34,797 bases of DNA, taken from positions 1 through 34,797 of the IMG/VR virus record IMGVR_UViG_3300044625_001881; one strand, 5' to 3'. The position numbers and the translations under genes are program-made. The stretch comes from a virus. The notes under the pieces were generated by a model, which was not told the origin of the DNA, ran no database searches, and was given only the letters and a program-made list of their open reading frames with translations. Positions 6,775 through 13,261 of the stretch are shown piece by piece. The first letter of the stretch is position 1, and each line of letters begins with the position of its first letter.

Positions 6775-7379
6775 AGAATTCGCATTACTAAATAATTTTA
6801 AAATTACCGAATAGAATTGCATTTGAATTAAATGAAATTATACATAGTTATAATATTAATAGTTCCCTTAGATTAGCGCATTTTTTAAGTCAAGTACATC
6901 ATGAGTCTGGAGGTTTTAAATCACTTTATGAAAATTTAAATTACTCGGCTGAACGTTTATTAGCAGTATTTCCAAAATATTTTAAAACTATTGCGGAGGC
7001 GAAAAAATATGCAAGAAAACCTGAATTAATTGCGAACAAAGTTTATGCAAATAGGATGGGAAATGGAGACGAAAGTTCTGGAGATGGTTGGAAATACCGT
7101 GGCCGTTCATACATACAATTAACTGGTAAAAATAACTATTTGCAATTTGGAAATAGTATTAATAAAGATATTGTTAATAGCCCTGATATAGTTGCCGAAA
7201 ATTATCCACTCACGGCGGCTGGCTGGTTCTGGAATAAAAACAATATGAATCAAATTGCAGATAAGGGCTCGTCGCTAGTTATTATTAAAGAAATAACAAA
7301 AAAAATCAATGGAGGTTACAACGGTTTGGAGCATAGAGAGTCATTATTTAATTATTATTTTAAGGAGTTAAGCAAATGA
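6755..7379 (+). CDS. GH19 (chitinase-like) endolysin, frame interrupted
   Basis: The product would cleave the glycan of host peptidoglycan at lysis. The frame from about 6792 to 7379 encodes a glycoside hydrolase 19 lysozyme: LRLAHFLSQVHHESGGF with the putative catalytic Glu, then NYSAERLLAVFP, YANRMGNG, WKYRGRSYIQLTG and WFWNKNN. That frame has no ATG, GTG or TTG until 7056, inside the catalytic domain. The expected start, ATG 6755 behind AGGAG (6745-6749), is one frame away and reads MTNKAIEEFALLNNFK before a stop at 6812-6814. Removing one A from the AAAA at 6800-6803 joins the two smoothly (NNF-KLPNRIAFELNE). So this is either a sequencing or true indel in a homopolymer, or a +1 recoding event. 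Enzyme identity is firm; expression status is uncertain. Confidence 0.8.
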
Positions 7380-7501
7380 GAGCAAACAAAATGTTTATGC
7401 AAAATTTAGCAAAATATGTCCTATTTTGGGCAATAATAGCAATTTCTACTTCAGTAGTCTTGCAAACAATTATTTTTTTAATTAAAAGGATTATAGGATG
7501 A
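7376..7501 (+). CDS. Small membrane protein after the endolysin, holin candidate
   Basis: A 41-residue protein starts at ATG 7376 (overlapping the endolysin stop by ATGA) behind AAGGAG at 7361-7366. It has a short basic N-terminus, one long hydrophobic segment at about residues 13-37 (YVLFWAIIAISTSVVLQTIIFLI), and a basic KRIIG end. A single-pass membrane protein coupled to an endolysin is a good position for a holin or an antiholin. It is shorter than most holins. The next gene overlaps it by four bases. Confidence 0.6.
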   Translation: MRANKMFMQNLAKYVLFWAIIAISTSVVLQTIIFLIKRIIG

Positions 7502-7842
7502 AATTTGATTTAACTGGCAAACTGCACAAAGTATCACCAACTCAAGTGATTTCAGAAAAATTTTCAAAACGTGAATTTGTACTTGAGTGCGAAAATGGTA
7601 AGTATAATGAATATGTAAAATGCGAAGTAATTAATGATAATATTAAATTTCTTGAAAATGTAGAAATTGGATATCATATTAATGCGAAATGTTATATTAA
7701 AGGTAGATATTTTCAAAAAAAAGATGGTTCTGAAGGCTTAATTAATTCAATCCAAGCGTACGAAATTAAAACCCGTGCAAATGGACTGACAGAACCTGTA
7801 GAAATATATAGTAATCTTACCGATAATTATGCACCGTTCTAA
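7498..7842 (+). CDS. DUF3127 OB-fold protein, probable ssDNA-binding
   Basis: The 114-residue protein matches the DUF3127 family, found mainly in Bacteroidetes and their phages: an N-terminal FDLTGKLHKVSPTQVISEKFSKREFVLE segment, a central cold-shock/OB-like strand set, an IKGRYFQKKDGSEGLINSIQAYEI strand pair, and an exposed tail. The C-terminus ends in DNYAPF, reminiscent of the acidic-Pro-Phe tail by which single-strand binding proteins recruit partners. A role as the phage single-strand binding protein working with the Sak4-like ATPase and the primase-helicase is likely but inferred. The gene overlaps its neighbours on both sides. Its family also supports the host assignment. Confidence 0.75.
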   Translation: MKFDLTGKLHKVSPTQVISEKFSKREFVLECENGKYNEYVKCEVINDNIKFLENVEIGYHINAKCYIKGRYFQKKDGSEGLINSIQAYEIKTRANGLTEPVEIYSNLTDNYAPF

Positions 7843-8017
7843 AAAATATATTACAGCCAATTTAAACAAATCTATTGTAAACGTTGATTATTTAGAAGAA
7901 GGTCAAATGTTTATAGTAGACGACGAGGAGCTCACCCCCCTTGAGGTTACTAAATTAGCACTTTATTATTCACTTAACTTAGAAGAAAATTTATGCAATT
8001 CATTAGAGAATACTTAA
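7829..8017 (+). CDS. Small hypothetical protein
   Basis: This 62-residue frame from ATG 7829 overlaps the DUF3127 gene by 14 bases and the next small gene by 25 bases. A basic N-terminus (HRSKKYITANLNK) is followed by an acidic middle and a helical C-terminus (LEVTKLALYYSLNLEENL). No domain or membrane helix is visible. The dense overlaps suggest it is a real member of the operon, but the evidence is only the open frame and spacing. Confidence 0.5.
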   Translation: MHRSKKYITANLNKSIVNVDYLEEGQMFIVDDEELTPLEVTKLALYYSLNLEENLCNSLENT

Positions 8018-8160
8018 AAAATACAATAGAATTTATTAAAGAATATCCCCTCGCATCATTTGTAACTGCTGTATCAATATTCTGCACTTTTTTTACTGTT
8101 TTTGTAATTTATAAAATTACTGGAGCATTATTAAATTTTATATTATTATTTACAGAGTAA
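7993..8160 (+). CDS. Small membrane protein, possibly two-pass
   Basis: A 55-residue protein is read from ATG 7993. After a charged amphipathic N-terminus (about 1-18) there is a hydrophobic helix at about 20-42 (LASFVTAVSIFCTFFTVFVIY), a KITG turn and a shorter hydrophobic end at about 45-53. The topology would suit a small holin or a holin partner, being the second membrane protein within 700 bases of the endolysin. No sequence family was recognised. It overlaps the preceding gene. Confidence 0.55.
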   Translation: MQFIREYLKNTIEFIKEYPLASFVTAVSIFCTFFTVFVIYKITGALLNFILLFTE

Positions 8161-8172
8161 ACAAGGTGGAAA

Positions 8173-8367
8173 TTGAGAGATGTTGAATATTACGCTTTAA
8201 ACGTATTAAGAGAGTCATTAAATGCAATAACGATAGTATGTAACGAAAAACGGTTGCCGCTTAATAGCGAGCTTTTAAAGTATAAAAAACACATATTTAA
8301 AGTTGTTTACATACTTAAAAATAAAAATAATTACGAAATACGGATGGAAAATGTAAAATGGAGATAA
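8173..8367 (+). CDS. Small basic hypothetical protein, TTG start
   Basis: This 64-residue frame has no ATG near its beginning. A TTG at 8173 lies just behind an AAGGTGG sequence (8163-8169), and I take it as the start. The protein is basic and helical (RDVEYYALNVLRESLNAI, LKYKKHIFKVVYILKNKNN) and has no recognised domain. It sits six bases before the next gene in a tightly packed stretch. An ATG-initiated short form is not available, so if TTG is not used the gene may not be real. Confidence 0.5.
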   Translation: MRDVEYYALNVLRESLNAITIVCNEKRLPLNSELLKYKKHIFKVVYILKNKNNYEIRMENVKWR

Positions 8368-8373
8368 AATTAA

Positions 8374-8745
8374 ATGAATTTTAATAATGATTTTAAATAT
8401 GACTTGCAAATTGGTCAAATAGCTGAAAAGAAAATAGCGGATATTTTGCAGAATAAAAAAATCGAAGTAAAATACGATAAAATTGCAGCCAAAACTGGGA
8501 ATATTGCCATTGAATATGAATGCCGTGAAAAACCTTCTGGAATAAGCATAACAAAATCAGATTATTACTGTTATATAATTGCAAACACAAAATGCGAAGA
8601 TATATATATATTTATTGAGGTTACAAAACTTAAAGAAATATGTAGAAAATATTTTCTTGAAAATAAAATTAAAGATATCGGTGACAACAACACTTCTAGA
8701 GCTGTTATAATCCCTATCGCCGAACTTCTAAGTTATGGAGTGTAA
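8374..8745 (+). CDS. Phage PD-(D/E)XK nuclease-like protein
   Basis: The 123-residue protein has the pattern of a restriction-fold phage protein: an N-terminal helix DLQIGQIAEKKIADIL, then KYDK...GNIAIEYECREKPSGIS, then a KSDYYCYII strand and a VIIPIAEL C-terminus. The Asp/Glu/Glu placement around 'KYD' and 'AIEYE', followed by 'KPSGI', matches a widespread group of small phage nucleases, sometimes compared with Holliday-junction resolvases. The Lys of the E-x-K position is not obvious, so activity is uncertain. It is the third nuclease-fold gene of the early operon, after the RecB-like and DUF559-like genes. Confidence 0.55.
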   Translation: MNFNNDFKYDLQIGQIAEKKIADILQNKKIEVKYDKIAAKTGNIAIEYECREKPSGISITKSDYYCYIIANTKCEDIYIFIEVTKLKEICRKYFLENKIKDIGDNNTSRAVIIPIAELLSYGV

Positions 8746-8746
8746 T

Positions 8747-9448
8747 ATGGAGGCAATAGTAATCGCAACGACAAAATCCAAATGTTTAGATGTAATGCTA
8801 GCGTCAATAGAAAACTATATTCCAATAAATGTAAAATTATATATATTGACAGAAAATTTTATTGATTATAAAGGTTCTCATGTTGTACATCAATTCCCAA
8901 ACCTCGAAACAAACTTCGGTGATGCCTACAATAAAATTATTCATATTGCTTTCGGCTGGCATGACTCTCTTGTTATTTGTAATGATGATATTGTTTTTAC
9001 GCCGGATAGTTGGCAATTTTTGGAAAATGATAAAAATATTCTCAAAAAACATAATGTAAAACTAGGGTATTTATCTTCTAGAACCGATTATGCAAGAGGC
9101 TTTCAAAATATAAGGGCAAAGGCAACCGAAAAGTCACAACTGAACGGCATAAAGTACTCCGACGAGCATAGAATTTTAGCAACGCCAGTAATTTCTCCAG
9201 TTTGTGCATATATAGAAAAAAAGGCTTGGATTGATTTTATGCCAATCAATTTCTTCTCAGATGATATTCAATGTTATGATATGGAAAGAAAGGGTTTTAA
9301 ACATTTTATTTCTTCAAGTTACGTTCACCATGTAGGTTCACAGTCTTTAAAAGAATATTCCGAGGAATACAAAACCGCTGTAAATTGGATTGAAAAAAAT
9401 AGACCGGATTTTATTGATGTTATGACTAATAAATATGGAATTCATTAA
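8747..9448 (+). CDS. GT-A fold glycosyltransferase, early operon
   Basis: The 233-residue protein is read from ATG 8747, six bases after GGAG (8737-8740), rather than ATG 8735. It shows a GT-A layout: an N-terminal nucleotide-binding strand (AIVIATTKSKCLDVMLASI), a metal-binding acidic motif VICNDDI (Asp80, Asp81) after a strand, a conserved FSDDIQCYDMERKGFKHF segment, and a late SSYVHHVGSQS motif with the paired His often seen in family 2 transferases. It would transfer a sugar from a nucleotide sugar. The acceptor could be modified DNA (see the dioxygenase-kinase genes at 27.5-29.4 kb), a virion protein or a host glycan. Expression with replication genes rather than tail genes is mildly in favour of DNA. 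Confidence 0.72.
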   Translation: MEAIVIATTKSKCLDVMLASIENYIPINVKLYILTENFIDYKGSHVVHQFPNLETNFGDAYNKIIHIAFGWHDSLVICNDDIVFTPDSWQFLENDKNILKKHNVKLGYLSSRTDYARGFQNIRAKATEKSQLNGIKYSDEHRILATPVISPVCAYIEKKAWIDFMPINFFSDDIQCYDMERKGFKHFISSSYVHHVGSQSLKEYSEEYKTAVNWIEKNRPDFIDVMTNKYGIH

Positions 9449-9564
9449 TGATTGATTGTACTTTATACGAAGAGCTATGTGCATTATTAGAATATGATGC
9501 CAACTACTCTAGACAAGATGCTGAAAAACTAGCATTTGAATATCTAAAAAATTCGCAAAAATAA
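9448..9564 (+). CDS. Short hypothetical protein ending the early operon
   Basis: A 38-residue frame starts at ATG 9448, overlapping the glycosyltransferase stop by one base (TAATG), and ends at TAA 9562-9564. The product is acidic and probably helical (LYEELCALLEYDANYSRQDAEKLAFEYL). Coupled spacing and position before the terminator support a real gene, but nothing more can be said of function. Confidence 0.5.
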   Translation: MIDCTLYEELCALLEYDANYSRQDAEKLAFEYLKNSQK

Positions 9565-9603
9565 CTTTCCTATTTGAGCGAAATCCCTTATATTGCACAA
9601 TAA

Positions 9604-9622
9604 TTCAATAAATATTATTGAA
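9604..9622. repeat. Perfect AT-rich inverted repeat between converging operons
   Basis: TTCAATAA and TTATTGAA form perfect 8-base arms around a 3-base spacer in the gap where the two operons meet. It could be a protein-binding site or a weak hairpin affecting minus-strand transcripts; there is no strong T-run after it on either strand. Confidence 0.4.
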
Positions 9623-9638
9623 ACGTTATTAAGGTTTT

Positions 9639-9676
9639 CCACGTATTGAGCTGCCTTGTCAATACGTGGTTTTTTT
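9639..9676 (+). terminator. Intrinsic terminator of the early operon
   Basis: CCACGTATTG (9639-9648) and CAATACGTGG (9660-9669) form a perfect 10-base stem around an 11-base loop, followed by seven T (9670-9676). On the minus strand the hairpin is followed by AAAACC, not a T-run, so it acts for plus-strand transcripts only. It lies 75 bases after the last plus-strand gene. Confidence 0.9.
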
Positions 9677-9678
9677 AT

Positions 9679-10170
9679 TTAGTTTCGTGTAATAACGATT
9701 TGCCCTGTGATTGTAGCGCCAGAAGCATAGGTTTCAGCGCTTTTGCATTCTGGTACAATGTACAAAGTCTTCGAAGTCGGCTGGCAAACAAAGTGCAAAG
9801 CTGGTGTAATTGTGTTTATAGCCACTCCAGACGCTCCATTTATCCAAGAACCCGCCGAAATATCGATATAACCAACTAAAAGCGAGTACTGCGAACTTGT
9901 GAACGCTTGAGCACTATTTCGAGCCGCTGGCGTAATTGAATCGCCAAATAGCCAAAGGCGCAAATCAGGCAAAGCAAGAGTTCCGGATGTTGTTTCCTTT
10001 AATATTATGCGTTCAATAACGCCACCAAAACCAAAATAACGCCCGCCACTTACCGTGATTGCTGAACTTGTCAATATATCGCCACTCGCATAGGCTGCAG
10101 TGTCTAAAACGCCAAAATCAAAACTTTGAAGCGTTGTATCTTTGCCCGTGAGGCCTGTATAGAATTCCAT
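9679..10170 (-). CDS. Beta-rich virion-associated protein, last late gene
   Basis: The 163-residue protein starts at ATG 10170 behind AAGGAAA. It contains LDTAAYASGDILTSSAITV, then GGVIERIILKETTSG, then LRLWLFGDSITPAARNSAQAF and a C-terminal YASGATITGQIVITRN. This order is seen in a widespread group of small phage structural proteins with a beta-sandwich character ('Y-A-S-G-D' segment, 'GG-I...I-L' strand, 'L-W-L-F' strand). These are usually found near capsid or tail genes and may be decoration, spike or fibre-tip proteins. It is the last gene of the late operon, after the tail-tip genes, which suggests a host-contact or tail-fibre part. Confidence 0.5.
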   Translation of the reverse strand: MEFYTGLTGKDTTLQSFDFGVLDTAAYASGDILTSSAITVSGGRYFGFGGVIERIILKETTSGTLALPDLRLWLFGDSITPAARNSAQAFTSSQYSLLVGYIDISAGSWINGASGVAINTITPALHFVCQPTSKTLYIVPECKSAETYASGATITGQIVITRN

Positions 10171-10186
10171 ATTGTTTCCTTTTTAT

Positions 10187-10939
10187 TTATGCTGTGTTTG
10201 TTGTTATTGCTTCACTTAATGGGGATATCCACATGCATTGAACCCATGCTTTTGAAGAACCGCTCCCGACATTGATTTCTTGTGTATTGCCATATACTCC
10301 TATTTCCAATTCAATTCCACCTAATGGATAATCAGAATCAGGTCTTTCATTTTTTCCGTATGAATCAAAACCAATCACAGGAATAACAGTGCTAATTTTT
10401 AACGTTGGATATTCTTGGGTATACAAAATATCGCCGCCGTTATAATTTTGCTCAACTGAGTCAACCGAATATGCATTATATTTATAGTGGTGATTGCCTT
10501 TATGATTACCTAAAAAAAATCTTGAGTTCACAAGATACCATCCAGAACGCCTTGGGATGATTGTTGTACCGTCAGAACTTAAATAAAATCCATTGTTTTG
10601 CAATGTCGTGTAATCTTGGTCAAATTTTACTTTTGCAAAATGCATCGTAGTGTTAGCATGAAAAAGAGACGTTGGAATAGTAAAATCTGCAATAGTGCTT
10701 AACCCAAATGGACTTGAGTAATTATTGTTTATAGCGGACGTTGCTGCACTATATGCAATCACTCTACTCAAAGCCGCCGCATTCGCACTTGCTTGGTGCA
10801 AAATGCCGTCGTTCGCCCCAACTGTCTGCTCTTCATAGTTTGCGTCCGCTATAGATATTACAGAGGCATTTTTTGGAATATTAAAAGCAACTTGCTTTTT
10901 TCCAATGCCGTTTGGTTTTAAAAAATCATTGTATTTCAT
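10187..10939 (-). CDS. Tail-tip/receptor-binding protein candidate
   Basis: The 250-residue protein overlaps the preceding baseplate gene by one base (TAATG). The N-terminus is a helical or extended attachment region (to about 90). The C-terminal part has FDQDYTTLQNNGFYLSSDGTTIIPRRSGWYLVNSRFFLGN, which resembles the strand order of C1q/TNF-like jelly-roll trimers ('F-x-V...G...P-x-x-G-x-Y'), and ends in GSGSSKAWVQCMWISPL. Such heads often bind receptors on siphovirus tails. Its position directly after the large tail-tip protein agrees. No signature is decisive, so the receptor-binding role is inference. Confidence 0.45.
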   Translation of the reverse strand: MKYNDFLKPNGIGKKQVAFNIPKNASVISIADANYEEQTVGANDGILHQASANAAALSRVIAYSAATSAINNNYSSPFGLSTIADFTIPTSLFHANTTMHFAKVKFDQDYTTLQNNGFYLSSDGTTIIPRRSGWYLVNSRFFLGNHKGNHHYKYNAYSVDSVEQNYNGGDILYTQEYPTLKISTVIPVIGFDSYGKNERPDSDYPLGGIELEIGVYGNTQEINVGSGSSKAWVQCMWISPLSEAITTNTA

Positions 10940-12789
10940 TACATCATTCCATGTATTCTTAAGACAACATCAGCCATACCAGTCCATATATCCAAACTAT
11001 GCTTCATAAGAGCCCCTTTATTATAATAGCCTGAACCGCCCCAATTCCCTAGAATCGGTGCCAAGTTACTTACAGCAACGTCAGAAAATAATCCCAAATC
11101 ATCTGAATTTAGGTAGTCAACTGTAGTTTTGAATTCCAAAGTTTTTTGCGTGGCAGCTCCAAGAATTTGAACAATAGAATTTGAGATGTTATATGGTAAA
11201 CCTGATTTTTGTTGTTCGCTAAGTATTTGAATAAATGGCGTTTTTTGTGCATCTATAACAGTGTTATTAAACCAATAATCAAAGGTCCAACTAAGTTCGC
11301 AGGCCGTATCAACTTTGCACGGTATGCCGTCAGTTCCTAAATAGCAAATTGTCCCTGAATTAATTGTATTTCGAAACCATACTGTTTCAGTTTCAAAATT
11401 TGATTCTTGATTGTTTATATTTCTGTATGTAAGTAATGGAATATTATGGAACATTACTTTTATATCTTTTGAATTATCACCGCTTGTCGCTTGCTTACTA
11501 TATGACCATGATTCCGTATCTGATTCACCTGTTATTGAACTTACTGTTACATTACAAGTGTTTAGGGTTTCTTGAAACAATTTAAATTTTACACTATCAA
11601 AAACAGAATTCTGACTTATGGTTGTGCCGGTAAAATCATTATTTATAGGAGCTATTTTCATAGGTTCAAAATCTAATCTGAAGCTATCCGAAGCCATCCC
11701 ACCGCCGTTATCTACAAAACCAAAGTAAAACCGGTATTGTTCAAAACTGCCTTCAATTAAAGACTTTAAAACCTCGTAAAAATTTTTATATTGCCCAAAC
11801 ATTTGTTCGTCAACTAAAGCTCCGCCAATTATTTGCCCATAAAAGAAATTTTGATTAAATTTAGTGCTAATAATTTCACTTATAAATGCCGGATGGCTAA
11901 CTACAATATTCGGATTTGCTCCATATTCACGTAATTTATAAAATGTTGAGGCCGTGCCGTAAAAATACGGCACACTGCAAGAAACGTCATACACCAAAAT
12001 CGCTCTCATATAACATTCTATCATATTGCCGATTTTAGCAGATAAGCTTTTAAAAGTTTGCACGGTAAATGCCATATCACCGGTCAATCTATCTTCTAAT
12101 TTATAAAATGTTCCATAAAAATTTTCTTGAACATCACCTTGGAAAAAATGCTTCGCAATATTGATTAATTTATATTCTTTATTTTCCATAACTTGGTTAT
12201 TGTCACCAAGTCCATAATCTTCAAGAACATTTTGGGTTTTTAAGAACCAAGTCCATGCCTCAGGTCTAATCATTTCACCGATGCAACGTATTATATCATA
12301 GGCTTCTACTGAGTAACGAATTACCGGTGATAATTTAGTGACCTCAAGTTCATTTTCGGCTGAAAATTTTTGGCAGCCTATAAAAATAACCGAACCTGAT
12401 TTATAAAGTATAAAAGTATTAAAACATTCAAATGGAGTCCACATTTCATACATGGTATTATACGAGCTATCCATTGGAAAATTCGAATTAAACGTGCCTT
12501 TTAATAATGCATCCCGCAAATATATTGCATCTGTAACACTAGAATTTTCATAACCTAAGTTAAAGTTCATTCTTAATGTTTTACTATGCAGTCCCAAAGG
12601 TATTTCGCCGGCGTCCGACTCTAAAGTCATATCCTTTAAAATAAAATCATCCGGCAGTTCACATTCATTAAAGCCGCCAGCATCCCGAGTATCAATTACA
12701 TCGGTATGTGAATGGCTTGGTATTATTTCCAATTTATAAGTGGAGCCATCATCACTTGTCCAATTTTTAAAATATCTATTTATTTGCAT
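10939..12789 (-). CDS. Large tail-tip/baseplate hub protein
   Basis: The 616-residue protein is read from ATG 12789, which shares one base with the previous stop (TAATG); an upstream start at 12810 would overlap the previous gene by 22 bases. It follows the tape measure and a small tail-tip gene, the usual place for the baseplate hub or tail-associated protein. The N-terminus (YFKNWTSDDGSTYKLEIIP) resembles that of baseplate components of Bacteroidetes siphophages as far as I can judge, but no catalytic motif (peptidase or lysozyme) is visible. A mostly beta composition with several Cys and Trp suggests a folded structural hub. The assignment rests mainly on gene order and size. Confidence 0.5.
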   Translation of the reverse strand: MQINRYFKNWTSDDGSTYKLEIIPSHSHTDVIDTRDAGGFNECELPDDFILKDMTLESDAGEIPLGLHSKTLRMNFNLGYENSSVTDAIYLRDALLKGTFNSNFPMDSSYNTMYEMWTPFECFNTFILYKSGSVIFIGCQKFSAENELEVTKLSPVIRYSVEAYDIIRCIGEMIRPEAWTWFLKTQNVLEDYGLGDNNQVMENKEYKLINIAKHFFQGDVQENFYGTFYKLEDRLTGDMAFTVQTFKSLSAKIGNMIECYMRAILVYDVSCSVPYFYGTASTFYKLREYGANPNIVVSHPAFISEIISTKFNQNFFYGQIIGGALVDEQMFGQYKNFYEVLKSLIEGSFEQYRFYFGFVDNGGGMASDSFRLDFEPMKIAPINNDFTGTTISQNSVFDSVKFKLFQETLNTCNVTVSSITGESDTESWSYSKQATSGDNSKDIKVMFHNIPLLTYRNINNQESNFETETVWFRNTINSGTICYLGTDGIPCKVDTACELSWTFDYWFNNTVIDAQKTPFIQILSEQQKSGLPYNISNSIVQILGAATQKTLEFKTTVDYLNSDDLGLFSDVAVSNLAPILGNWGGSGYYNKGALMKHSLDIWTGMADVVLRIHGMM

Positions 12790-13259
12790 TATATACTCTT
12801 TGCATAACAAGTGAGTGTTAATTTTTCATTTCCCGAGCCCCATTGTTGAGCAATCTGGATGTCACATTTTGCAAAATTAAAAGGCAGTAACCCAGATGTC
12901 TTAGGAAAATTAGTAGAGTCAGAATATCTATCCGGCAGTCTTTCACCATTAGCCGGATTTGGCGTTGCTATTCTGCAAAAGTTTTTACTCAAAATCTCGT
13001 CTATTAAATATTTTGTGGCTTCTGTAGTTGTGATACGTTGGTAATCCCATGTTGAAAAGGGTATGCAGTCAATCTCGAGTACTGTTCTAAATTTCCTTTT
13101 GCCTATTTGCGTTCCGTTCATAGATGTTTGGGTTTCTGACTCAACTTGGAACGTTGGGAAAATACCTAATATATCAAATGCAATAGCCCTGTAAGTTGCG
13201 TGATTTACATTAAATGTACTTACATCGCATCCTTCTATTTTTGCTTTCCATCTTGCCAT
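12789..13259 (-). CDS. Small tail-tip (distal tail-like) protein
   Basis: The 156-residue protein starts at ATG 13259, three bases after the tape measure stop. It is beta-rich (KFRTVLEIDCIPFSTWDYQRITTTEATKYLIDEIL, KLTLTCYAKSI) with no recognised domain. In siphoviruses this slot, immediately after the tape measure protein, encodes the distal tail or an adaptor connecting tail tube to hub. The call is positional; the sequence alone does not identify it. Confidence 0.45.
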   Translation of the reverse strand: MARWKAKIEGCDVSTFNVNHATYRAIAFDILGIFPTFQVESETQTSMNGTQIGKRKFRTVLEIDCIPFSTWDYQRITTTEATKYLIDEILSKNFCRIATPNPANGERLPDRYSDSTNFPKTSGLLPFNFAKCDIQIAQQWGSGNEKLTLTCYAKSI

Positions 13260-13261
13260 AT

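Noticed and set aside
9639-9676. Bidirectional terminator serving both operons
   Set aside because: On the minus strand the stem is followed by AAAACC rather than T-rich sequence, so only plus-strand termination is supported.
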